Made by a program: the position numbers and the translations under genes. Positions 7,386 to 14,049 of a DNA stretch of 14,672 nt are shown piece after piece. Below the pieces are notes generated by a model. It searched no databases and was not told the origin of the DNA. It saw only the letters and a list, made by a program, of their open reading frames with translations. The number at the start of each line of letters is the position of its first letter. The first letter of the stretch is position 1. This DNA is from Flavobacteriaceae bacterium (GTDB lineage: Bacteria > Bacteroidota > Bacteroidia > Flavobacteriales > Flavobacteriaceae): contig JAAZUX010000003.1 in NCBI GenBank assembly GCA_018623955.1, positions 1 through 14,672 of the forward strand, read 5' to 3'.

Positions 7386-8190
7386 GGTGAGTGAGTTGTT
7401 TAATTTTTTTTATGACGAGTGGCAATGCTGGATGTTGAATTCCATGACCATAGCCTTCAAATATAATGTGATTTACATCGGGATGACCCGTTACTTTGAG
7501 CATTCGCATCATATAAGCATTTTCTTCTGCGCGTCCCAACATTTCCAATTCAGGATCTCCGGTATACAATACAATTGTGGGAGCATCGGCCCTGACGTGG
7601 TAAAGAGGTGCAAAACGGTCGATAATGGGTTGGGTTTTGGGGATGTTATTTTCGGCTCTAACCGTAAAATGAGTGATGGTATGGCCGGTAAGCGGTAATA
7701 GGGCAAGGATATCATTGGCCTCAATGTGATGGGTCTGAAGATAACTTTTGTCCAGTCCAACCATTAGGGTCAAATAACCCCCGGCAGAACTCCCGCTTAC
7801 TATAATTTTGTCGGGATCTCCTCCATGTTTTGCTATATTTCTAAAAGTCCAAGCCAATGCTGCCGCTGCATCTTCGATATAAACCGGCGCTTTTACCTTG
7901 GGATGCAATCTGTAATTGACTGCTACTACGGCAATTCCTTTTTCTTTTAGCTGTTCCGGTACAGATTTATTACCTGCTTTTAGACCACCTCCATGAAACC
8001 AGACAACTGTGGGAAAATTCTTAATCCCTTTGGGGTAATAGAGATCGAGCTTACAACGTTCACTTTGATAACTATCGCTAAGGTTTTCACCATAATAGCT
8101 GACGTTTTCCAAGAGGGTATATTCTTGTGCCACCAAGTTGAAAGCCCACAGAAAAAGAAACAAGGTAATGGCTCGGTTCTTCGACAACAT
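7366..8190 (-). CDS. Secreted alpha/beta-hydrolase, BD-FAE/HSL-like carbohydrate esterase
   Basis: An alpha/beta-hydrolase with the oxyanion-hole motif HGGG (66-69), the nucleophile elbow GSSAG (133-137, Ser135), a likely acid Asp212 in YTGDPE and the catalytic His249 in GYGHG. The complete triad suggests an active enzyme. The segment LDLYYPKG followed by PTVVWFHGGG is common in the bacterial BD-FAE/acetyl-esterase group. A signal peptide (residues 1-21, ending NLVAQ) predicts periplasmic or outer-surface location. As first gene of the xylose operon it could remove acetyl or feruloyl groups from xylo-oligosaccharides. That substrate is inferred from context and the exact esterase class is unknown. 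The ATG at 8188-8190 has a plausible promoter 28-57 nt upstream, so this is probably the head of the operon. Confidence 0.87.
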   Translation of the reverse strand: MLSKNRAITLFLFLWAFNLVAQEYTLLENVSYYGENLSDSYQSERCKLDLYYPKGIKNFPTVVWFHGGGLKAGNKSVPEQLKEKGIAVVAVNYRLHPKVKAPVYIEDAAAALAWTFRNIAKHGGDPDKIIVSGSSAGGYLTLMVGLDKSYLQTHHIEANDILALLPLTGHTITHFTVRAENNIPKTQPIIDRFAPLYHVRADAPTIVLYTGDPELEMLGRAEENAYMMRMLKVTGHPDVNHIIFEGYGHGIQHPALPLVIKKIKQLTHHEINNQ

Positions 8191-8217
8191 TTTTTAATTG
8201 TTAGATTATGAAATTTA

Positions 8218-8247
8218 CAAAATAAATTGACAAGAGATTAGATCAAA
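8218..8247 (-). promoter_or_regulatory. Putative promoter of the esterase-thuA-xylB-xylA operon
   Basis: On the minus strand TTTG (8244-8247) is followed after 18 nt by TTATTTTG (8218-8225), a seven-of-eight match to TAnnTTTG. Transcription would start near 8212, about 22 nt before the ATG of the esterase gene. Spacing and position are good, and the first base pair of the -7 element deviates. Confidence 0.4.
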
Positions 8248-8332
8248 TGAATTTCCAATAAAAGGAAATTATTTTGCCCAATAGAATAAAATTCCAAAAG
8301 TTTAGTGGGTTTGAATTTTAAGCAATTCGTCA

Positions 8333-8361
8333 TTTTGAATTTATTATTTGAACTATTTTTG
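8333..8361 (+). promoter_or_regulatory. Promoter of the tRNA-Arg gene
   Basis: TTTTG (8333-8337) and, after 16 nt, TATTTTTG (8354-8361), an exact match to the Bacteroidota -7 element TAnnTTTG. It ends 10 nt before the first base of the tRNA, the spacing expected for a tRNA promoter. Confidence 0.6.
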
Positions 8362-8371
8362 CAAAGTACTT

Positions 8372-8443
8372 GGCTCCGTAGTTCAACGGATAGAACAAGA
8401 GTTTCCTAAACTTTAGATACAGGTTCGATTCCTGTCGGAGCTA
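8372..8443 (+). tRNA. tRNA-Arg (anticodon CCU, reads AGG)
   Basis: The 72-nt cloverleaf folds fully. The acceptor stem GGCTCCG pairs with CGGAGCT (G-U at the first pair) with discriminator A at 8443. The D stem is GTTC/GAAC, the anticodon stem AGAGT/ACTTT with loop TTCCTAA, and the T stem ACAGG/CCTGT with loop TTCGATT. The anticodon CCT is at 8404-8406. The CCA end is not encoded. It has its own promoter and stands alone. Confidence 0.96.
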
Positions 8444-8469
8444 CAATTAAAAATCGAGTGTTTTTTGAA

Positions 8470-9627
8470 TTATTGCGGAACAAAAATTGAATTTACCACA
8501 GAGGAAAATTCTTGTTCATCTTCTAAATAAATTAATTGACCATCAACCCATATGGCAGCAACTTGAGCTAAATCGTTAGAGCTTGCCCATCCCCCAACTA
8601 CTACCTTGGAGTCAGACACAAATATGTCTTTCCCACCTCCTACCCAATAATTTTCATAAACGGGCCCTCCGGAGAGATTATGAATATTCCCGTTTTTCCA
8701 GTAATGAGGAAATATGCCTCCTTTTCCCTCAATTTCATTACCATCTGAATCAACTAAGCCAATGTACTGAACATTCCCTGCCAAATACACATCATCGCCG
8801 TGAACAAAGCCTCCAAATGCTTCACCACCATATACATTATCTTTCCAAGTACCCCCATTGTCACAATCAATTCTTTTATTCCCTATCCAATAAGAGGCCT
8901 TAGGAACATAACCCACCATATTGTTTGGAGCCATGCTCATACCCAAAAAAATGGGTGTTGTTCCATTTTTTAATACAACATCATAAACTTCACCGTCACC
9001 CCCCTTAGGCTTAGTTAAATTTCTTCTTTGTGTCCCGTTCCATCTGGCAGGAATTAAATAATGATGATTGTTCATATAATATCCCCCAACATAAACCTCA
9101 CCGTCCTCACTTAAAACAATGCCAAATGCTTCTGAATCAGCACCAGTAGTCAAGTTAATTTTAGAACCGTTTTTCCAATAACAAGAACCATTCGAAAAAC
9201 TTCCGGCTACATATACATCATCGTTGTGAATATAGATTGAATGTGCCATTGTGCCTTTTCCTTGAAGAGATTTTTTTTCTCCATCAACCCAATATACAGC
9301 GTTAGAACTTTCGTCATAACCTGAAGCATAAACAATATTGTCTTGAACGAAGATATCGGTCACTTCTCCTTCTCCCATCGAGACTCTTTCTCCATTGACC
9401 CAATAGCTTGCATATTGAACGCCATTGGGGTACCCATCAATATAATATCCAGCGGCATAAATCTTTTGACCACCAATGGTTAAATTTTTGTCTAAATCAT
9501 CTTGTTCCTTTGCACATGATGCGATCAGTATCAACAACATACAGATCAAAGCTAATCTTATCATCTTCTGTATCTTGGTTAGGAATCGAAAAAATGAAGG
9601 TGTTTTTTGGTTCAGGTTCATCATCAA
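8470..9627 (-). CDS. Lipoprotein with seven WxxG repeats, probable beta-propeller
   Basis: The product is built from about seven similar units of 35-50 residues. Each contains a strand pair of the type I-x-V-x-x-D-x-V-Y-x-A-G-Y followed by Y-W-x-N/D-G. The YW-x-x-G-type signatures lie near residues 76, 112, 150, 194, 246, 309 and 360, which would give a seven-bladed propeller. A lipobox LILIASC (Cys38) marks it as a lipoprotein, so it is membrane-anchored and exported. The ATG at 9625-9627 opens the frame. The in-frame ATG at 9562-9564 would give a tighter signal (MIRLALICMLLILIASC) and may be the real start. Similar tandem YWKNG proteins occur in Bacteroidota, with no known function to my knowledge. 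No catalytic motif was seen, and binding or surface display is a guess. It lies 10 nt downstream of the PorP/SprF-CHU_C relic. Confidence 0.82.
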   Translation of the reverse strand: MMMNLNQKTPSFFRFLTKIQKMIRLALICMLLILIASCAKEQDDLDKNLTIGGQKIYAAGYYIDGYPNGVQYASYWVNGERVSMGEGEVTDIFVQDNIVYASGYDESSNAVYWVDGEKKSLQGKGTMAHSIYIHNDDVYVAGSFSNGSCYWKNGSKINLTTGADSEAFGIVLSEDGEVYVGGYYMNNHHYLIPARWNGTQRRNLTKPKGGDGEVYDVVLKNGTTPIFLGMSMAPNNMVGYVPKASYWIGNKRIDCDNGGTWKDNVYGGEAFGGFVHGDDVYLAGNVQYIGLVDSDGNEIEGKGGIFPHYWKNGNIHNLSGGPVYENYWVGGGKDIFVSDSKVVVGGWASSNDLAQVAAIWVDGQLIYLEDEQEFSSVVNSIFVPQ

Positions 9628-9637
9628 ATTAACTTCT

Positions 9638-10126
9638 TTAGTAAGTCAAATAAAGCCATCCTTCAAGAATTTTGTTGATCTCCGGTACCTCTACTCTGTA
9701 ATAATAAGATCCTGCCGGAAGAAGATTCCCCGTTTGATCAAAGGTTCCAGCCCAATCATTTTGGTAATTCGTTTTCTCATTGAGCTGAAGTTTATAATTA
9801 TAATCAACATTGAGGTATGTCTTGTTTTCTATAAAAACGCGATCATTCAATGCAGAAATACCTAGATGTACATTTTTTTTGGCGGGAAGGTGGTATAAAA
9901 AATAATTGGTTCGAGGAGCATTATCAATACCTATCCATTGTAGTCTTGAATTTAAGATTAAGGAAGATCCCTCCAATCCTGTAAAAGCCGGATTAAATAC
10001 ACTTAGGTTAGCCTTTGAAAAAATAATACTCGATTGCTGGCTCAAAAGGGTATAAGGTAGCAGAATGAATATTAACCTTAAAGAAATTCTATTAATTAAG
10101 TTGAGTAATAATGCGATAAAAAAAAA
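9638..10126 (-). pseudogene. Chimeric relic: PorP/SprF N-terminus joined in frame to a CHU_C (type IX sorting) C-terminal tail
   Basis: The frame opens after a TAA at 10127-10129 and stays open to 9638. Its first part encodes a signal-like hydrophobic stretch (SLRLIFILLPYTLLSQQ) and then the classic start of a PorP/SprF outer-membrane protein: NPAFTG, LNSRLQWIGIDNAPRTN and HLGISALNDR. Full PorP/SprF proteins have about 300 residues. Here the homology stops near nucleotide 9780 and turns into the end of a gliding-motility-associated C-terminal domain (NDWAGTFDQTGNLLPAG, then SYYYRVEV, ending GWLYLTY). There is no ATG or GTG before the signal. The first conventional initiator is a TTG at 10043-10045, after the hydrophobic core. 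I read it as a deletion that joined two type IX secretion-associated genes and is now not properly translated. A functional short protein with a rare start codon is less likely. Confidence 0.7.
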
Positions 10127-10198
10127 TTAGATGTCCTGCACAAATTTAAATATTAAATTAAAACAGGATTTTATCTTAGTCAAAAGATAGATTAATTT

Positions 10199-10227
10199 AA
10201 AAGGAGTTTAAAATTAAAGCTCCTTTT
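10199..10227 (-). terminator. Hairpin terminator after the SulP/carbonic anhydrase operon
   Basis: AAAAGGAG and CTCCTTTT form an 8-bp stem (10199-10206 with 10220-10227). A further TTTAA/TTAAA pairing lies inside the loop. T-rich sequence follows on both strands, so it could act in both directions. It starts 5 nt after the carbonic anhydrase stop codon, the expected place for an intrinsic terminator of that operon. Confidence 0.7.
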
Positions 10228-10232
10228 TAATT

Positions 10233-10865
10233 TTAAAGCCATTCCACCTCTCCGGAAGCGAGTTTATAAACCCCACCTTTGATCTGAATTTGACCTTTAT
10301 CCTCAAGATCTTTTAAAATTGGACTAATGGATCTAATTTGATCAATGGTTTGGGTCACATTTTCATCAATAGCTGCATTAACAAAAGTGCTATTAGTGCT
10401 ATCGTGAGGTGATGAAGCTGATCCCTTTACCGCATCGACTGCAGGGGTTATATTGGATAATAAAGAGGTAATATTACCCAACTCAACATTATCGCAAGCA
10501 GCTTTTACAGCACCACAACCTTCATGACCTAGGACCACAATTAGCTTACTTCCGGCTACTCCACAAGCATATTCCATGCTAGCTGCTATATCTGTATTAA
10601 CAAAATTTCCCGCTACCCTAGCTACAAAAATGTCTCCCAATGCTTGGTCAAAAACTTGTTCAACCACAACTCTTGAATCAATACAAGAAAGAACGATTGA
10701 GTGAGGGTTTTGACCATTAACAGAATCAGCTCGAAGACTATCAATATCAACACCCTCGGATTGGGCATCCATATATCTCTTATTTCCATCCACCAATAGA
10801 TTATAAGCATCGATGGGTGTTAAAGCATCTTGGTGCTCTTTTGACAAAATTTTATTCTTATTCAT
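10233..10865 (-). CDS. Beta-class carbonic anhydrase
   Basis: Interconverts CO2 and bicarbonate in the cytoplasm using zinc. The 210-residue product has the beta-class ligands and dyad: Cys61 with Asp63-x-Arg65 (SCIDSRV) and His114-x-x-Cys117 (GHEGCGAV). It also has ARVAGNFVNTD (82-92) and the terminal KGGVYKLASGEVEWL (197-210), all standard for the family. There is no signal peptide. It starts 6 nt after the SulP stop and is followed directly by a terminator, so it is the last gene of a SulP-carbonic anhydrase operon. SulP/beta-carbonic anhydrase pairs, and even fusions, are known in bacteria and are taken to couple anion (often bicarbonate) transport with CO2 hydration. Confidence 0.95.
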   Translation of the reverse strand: MNKNKILSKEHQDALTPIDAYNLLVDGNKRYMDAQSEGVDIDSLRADSVNGQNPHSIVLSCIDSRVVVEQVFDQALGDIFVARVAGNFVNTDIAASMEYACGVAGSKLIVVLGHEGCGAVKAACDNVELGNITSLLSNITPAVDAVKGSASSPHDSTNSTFVNAAIDENVTQTIDQIRSISPILKDLEDKGQIQIKGGVYKLASGEVEWL

Positions 10866-10871
10866 AATATT

Positions 10872-12734
10872 TTATTTAAAATTACTTTTTATGTGATCAA
10901 TACATTTTTTGTGATCCTCAAAGACATTTTCGTCTTTTATTTTTGAATCAAAAAAGCCCATTTTTTCAAACATTAATTTAGGTTGGCTTTGAAGCCCTGA
11001 AAAATAAATGGATTTATTACTGTTGTTTAGGCCAGATATGATTTCCTCTAAAACATATATACCCGATTGGTCTATGTAATTCATTGAATCAAGTTTAAAA
11101 ACAATAATCGATATGCTTTTAGGTGTTTTAGAAATTAATTTTTGAAAAAAGTCAGAAGAACCAAAAAATAAAGGTCCAACAACTTGTTTAACAGCTATAT
11201 CTGGTTCTCCATCTCCATCAATATCTAATAAATCAATTTTATCATTTAACTTTTCTTTGGAAGCAAATCTTACTAAAGAAAGCTCAGACATCGAGTCCCC
11301 TGATTTTTTCATGAAGAAAATACAAGCAATTAAAAGACCAATCCCTACTGCATAAACTAAATTCCAAAAGGTAGCCAATAGCATCACTGTAAACATAATT
11401 ATTACCTCTGAGCTTATCCCCAGGCCTTTTAATTTGATATCCTTTGGTAAAATTTTAATAGCCCTTAATCCCTTATAGTCCATTACACTTATACCAACAG
11501 TAACTAATATTCCAGCTAAAACAGCTGCAGGAATTTTGGATGCTATTGAGCTAAAAATTAGAATTATAAATAATAAGACCATACTAGAGATCATTCCAGA
11601 AATTCTTGTTACCCCACCGGAGTTAATGTTCACTACTGTTCTAATTGTAGCACCGGCTCCTGGTAAACCGCCAAAAATAGAGGAAATAGCATTCCCTATA
11701 CCTTGGCCAATTAACTCCTTATTTGGCTTATGCCTGGTTTTTGTTAAGTTATCAGCAACAACACTTGTCAACAGAGAATCAATAGTACCCAATAGTGACA
11801 AAGTTAAAGCTGTAAAAAAGTACGGTAATAATTCTACAAAACTAATCTCTGTAAAAATACCCCACTGTGGCATCGGGAAACCACTCGGAATTTCAGTGAT
11901 TGGTCTGTAACCTGGAGTAAAGAAAATACCAACAATAGTCATTAAAATTAAACCTACTAATGTACTTGGGATGATAGTTGTAATTCTCTTAAAACCATAT
12001 ATAATGATTATTGTACCAAGGGCCAATAGGAGTTCGATAATATCAATATTTTGAATTGCTCTGGGTAAAACCCTCAACGCACCTACTACTCCAGAGGCGT
12101 ATTTTGATGCTTGTACTTTAGACTCGTTCTGAATGTCAATTTCATTTAAGTTTTCCGATATTCTTGCGGCTTCGATAAAACTTTCCTTGTCAATAAGATC
12201 ATTTATGGAATTTTCTTCAATTGACTTAATTAGTAATGCGTTTTCGGCCTCTTTCTCAAAAGATTTGACAAGCTCAACATCTTCCTTTGGATAATACCCT
12301 AAAACAGGTAAGGTTTGTGTTGTTAATATGATCAAACCAATAGCAGTCATAAAGCCTGAAACAACAGGGTAGGGAATATATTTGATATAAACCCCTATGC
12401 CCATAAGACCTTGTAATATTTGAAGTAGTCCTGATAAAAGAAAAACACCTAGAATTAAAGGTAATGCTTTGGAAACATCACCATCATTCATGATCACTAT
12501 CGAAGATATAATAACCATACTGAGAGCCGTCATGGGTGCGGTTGGTCCTGAAATTTGCGTATTTGTCCCACCCAAAAGAGCAGCGAAAAAACTTAAGAAT
12601 AAAGCTCCGTATAGACCAGCTGAAGCTCCAAGTCCAGAGGAAACCCCAAATGCTAACGCTAAGGGAAGAGCTACAATTCCAGCAGTTATACCCCCAAAAA
12701 TATCTCCCCTCAAATGTGAAAATAATTTATTCAT
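10872..12734 (-). CDS. SulP-family anion permease with STAS domain (probable bicarbonate transporter)
   Basis: SulP/SLC26 carriers move bicarbonate, sulfate or other anions across the inner membrane. Seen in the 620 residues: the N-terminal GGITAGIVALPLALAFG (14-30), GLYGALF (40-46), GGTNTQISGPTAPM (55-68), the family signature SLLGTIDSLLTSVVADNLT (313-331), and GLPGAGATIRTVVNINSGGVTRISG (356-380). A C-terminal STAS domain runs from about 515 to 615 (GPLFFGSSDFF; LDSMNYIDQSG). Two unusual parts stand out: a hydrophilic insertion of about 75 residues (about 149-225) rich in Glu, Asn and Lys between membrane segments, and a calcium-loop-like DIDGDGEPD (504-512) just before the STAS domain. The next gene is a carbonic anhydrase, 6 nt downstream, which favours bicarbonate over sulfate. 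There are no neighbouring sulfate-assimilation genes. Confidence 0.93.
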   Translation of the reverse strand: MNKLFSHLRGDIFGGITAGIVALPLALAFGVSSGLGASAGLYGALFLSFFAALLGGTNTQISGPTAPMTALSMVIISSIVIMNDGDVSKALPLILGVFLLSGLLQILQGLMGIGVYIKYIPYPVVSGFMTAIGLIILTTQTLPVLGYYPKEDVELVKSFEKEAENALLIKSIEENSINDLIDKESFIEAARISENLNEIDIQNESKVQASKYASGVVGALRVLPRAIQNIDIIELLLALGTIIIIYGFKRITTIIPSTLVGLILMTIVGIFFTPGYRPITEIPSGFPMPQWGIFTEISFVELLPYFFTALTLSLLGTIDSLLTSVVADNLTKTRHKPNKELIGQGIGNAISSIFGGLPGAGATIRTVVNINSGGVTRISGMISSMVLLFIILIFSSIASKIPAAVLAGILVTVGISVMDYKGLRAIKILPKDIKLKGLGISSEVIIMFTVMLLATFWNLVYAVGIGLLIACIFFMKKSGDSMSELSLVRFASKEKLNDKIDLLDIDGDGEPDIAVKQVVGPLFFGSSDFFQKLISKTPKSISIIVFKLDSMNYIDQSGIYVLEEIISGLNNSNKSIYFSGLQSQPKLMFEKMGFFDSKIKDENVFEDHKKCIDHIKSNFK

Positions 12735-12796
12735 TGATAAAATTTTATTAATTAAAAAAAATAGAGACGTGAAAGAAAATCCCTAAAAACCGTGAA

Positions 12797-13120
12797 CTAA
12801 GCTTGAAAATTTGATTCAGGAGGTGGTAAGTCTTCAGTATTTGAAACTTCATTGAAGTTTTCTACGATATAATCAATGGTATTTGATTCGTTTGAGAAAA
12901 AAATGGAGTGAAAATAATTGACAAGAATCTTGGATTCTTCAGCACTGTCCAATGAGTTTTTATCTTCCTTAGAGCTGTTGTCAATATCACTGTTGAGGAC
13001 TATTTTATCTTTTGTGTCCAACAGATCAGTAACCAAAAAAGCGTTGGAGAGTTGGCTTAATATCAGGAACATCAGAAGGAATCTGGAAGCTGAATTCTTA
13101 AGTTTGTTTTTTGGATTCAT
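12797..13120 (-). CDS. Unknown small exported acidic protein upstream of SulP
   Basis: I do not recognise this 107-residue protein. The N-terminus is basic (NPKNKLKNSASR) followed by a hydrophobic segment (about residues 14-30, FLLMFLILSQLSNAFLV), so it is either a cleaved signal peptide or a single membrane anchor. The remainder is strongly acidic, rich in Asp, Glu, Ser and Asn, has no cysteine, and ends with LPPPESNFQA. Low complexity suggests disorder. It sits 62 nt upstream of the SulP gene on the same strand and has a promoter-like element of its own at 13150-13177, so it is probably the first gene of the anion-transport operon. A role as an accessory peptide of the permease is a guess. 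Confidence 0.6.
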   Translation of the reverse strand: MNPKNKLKNSASRFLLMFLILSQLSNAFLVTDLLDTKDKIVLNSDIDNSSKEDKNSLDSAEESKILVNYFHSIFFSNESNTIDYIVENFNEVSNTEDLPPPESNFQA

Positions 13121-13149
13121 CTCTAATCAAGCATTTGAGCCGATCAATA

Positions 13150-13177
13150 CAAAAATATATAAAAATTATAAATCAAA
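13150..13177 (-). promoter_or_regulatory. Putative promoter of the small protein-SulP-carbonic anhydrase operon
   Basis: On the minus strand TTTG (13174-13177) precedes, after 16 nt, TATTTTTG (13150-13157), an exact match to the Bacteroidota -7 element TAnnTTTG. The start of transcription would fall near 13143, about 22 nt before the ATG at 13120. The spacing is at the short end. Confidence 0.45.
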
Positions 13178-13225
13178 AATAGGATTGCCTTTGGAGTACC
13201 TATAAGGTTTTGTTAAAAGTGCATT

Positions 13226-13993
13226 TTAAGGAACGGATGGAATCTTAACTATTGCTTTTTGCCTCCAACTGATCCCCAAAGATTGATAATTCATAGTATT
13301 GTTTATTCCCAATCCGAAAGAAAGATCTAACTGTAAATTGGAATTGATCAAATAGGCCAATCCATAATCAAAATTGGAAAGAGGAGCTGAGGCATTATAG
13401 ACAGATCCATAAGGTTCTATGTAAATGCTGAGCTTTTTTGTAAGGGTTTGCCCAATGGCTATGGTATAAATAAAGTTTCCCTTCCCTTGATGATAATGAT
13501 TGTAACCAAAATTATATCCCACACTGGTATTTTGACCAATGTTGTGGGCAAGTGAGATACGGTTGAGAAAACCCAATCGGTCTTCATTGTCTTTGGGTAA
13601 TTTCAGATGAGAGAGTATTGCAAATTGAACTGTGGGATTTTCGTTTTGGTTAAGTGCAATTTTTGTTCCCAGTTCTACACTGCCCAATCCAAATTGATAG
13701 GTATTGTCCTTAGATGTTTGAATACCATCCAACTGCAAAACCATACGCAGTTCTACTTTTTTGGAAATTCCATACCGAAAAAGATTGGTAGGAATAATAA
13801 GGGATTTTAGTTTTTCATTACCGTCACCCTCTATTTGATTCAATATCCCAGACTCGATTTGCAGCCTAGCTTTTTCAAGAGTAACCGCACTTTCTGTCTG
13901 ATCAGGACGGTCGGTAATGATGGTTTGAGCAAATGGAAATTGGCTCAAAAAAAACAAAAGCAAAGAATGGATATAGTATGATCGGGATTTCAA
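13226..13993 (-). CDS. Outer-membrane beta-barrel protein, phenol-MetA-pathway-like transporter family
   Basis: The N-terminus has a signal peptide (MKSRSYYIHSLLLFFLSQFPFAQ) followed by TDRPDQTESAVTLEKARLQIESG (27-49). This is the hallmark opening of the Phenol_MetA_deg (PF13557) group of porin-like barrels, common in Bacteroidota as 'transporter'. Alternating hydrophobic/polar strands with aromatic residues run to the end (for example FGLGSVELGTKIAL, NTSVGYNFGYNHYH). The 255-residue length is normal for this group. The start is TTG at 13991-13993, because no ATG or GTG precedes it in frame before a TGA and the signal peptide begins right there. An ATG at about 14007 is in another frame. The family name does not prove phenol transport. 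It is close to the SulP operon but more than 100 nt away and probably separate. The substrate is unknown. Confidence 0.75.
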   Translation of the reverse strand: MKSRSYYIHSLLLFFLSQFPFAQTIITDRPDQTESAVTLEKARLQIESGILNQIEGDGNEKLKSLIIPTNLFRYGISKKVELRMVLQLDGIQTSKDNTYQFGLGSVELGTKIALNQNENPTVQFAILSHLKLPKDNEDRLGFLNRISLAHNIGQNTSVGYNFGYNHYHQGKGNFIYTIAIGQTLTKKLSIYIEPYGSVYNASAPLSNFDYGLAYLINSNLQLDLSFGLGINNTMNYQSLGISWRQKAIVKIPSVP

Positions 13994-14049
13994 AGTTAAT
14001 ATTCATTAAGATAGTGTAAAGATAAATCTGTTAGTAAAATCTAAATTAT

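Noticed and set aside
8372..8443. tRNA-Arg as an integration site for a mobile island
   Set aside because: tRNA 3' ends are frequent integration sites, but no repeated copy of the tRNA 3' end and no integrase gene were found in the window.
9476..9865. Plus-strand open frame of 129 codons
   Set aside because: Antisense to the start of the repeat lipoprotein and to the PorP/SprF-CHU_C relic, with no coding features of its own.
10172..10189. Inverted repeat TATCTT-AGTCAA-AAGATA
   Set aside because: Six-bp AT-rich stem in an AT-rich gap next to a stronger terminator. Likely chance.
11536..11910. Plus-strand open frame of 124 codons
   Set aside because: Antisense to the core of the SulP gene. 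The proline-rich product is an artefact of glycine- and hydrophobic-rich coding on the other strand.
13213..13229. Hairpin TTAAAA-GTGCA-TTTTAA at the end of the phenol-MetA-like gene as a terminator
   Set aside because: The stem has only A-T pairs and overlaps the stop codon, with no clear U-tract after it. Too weak to call.
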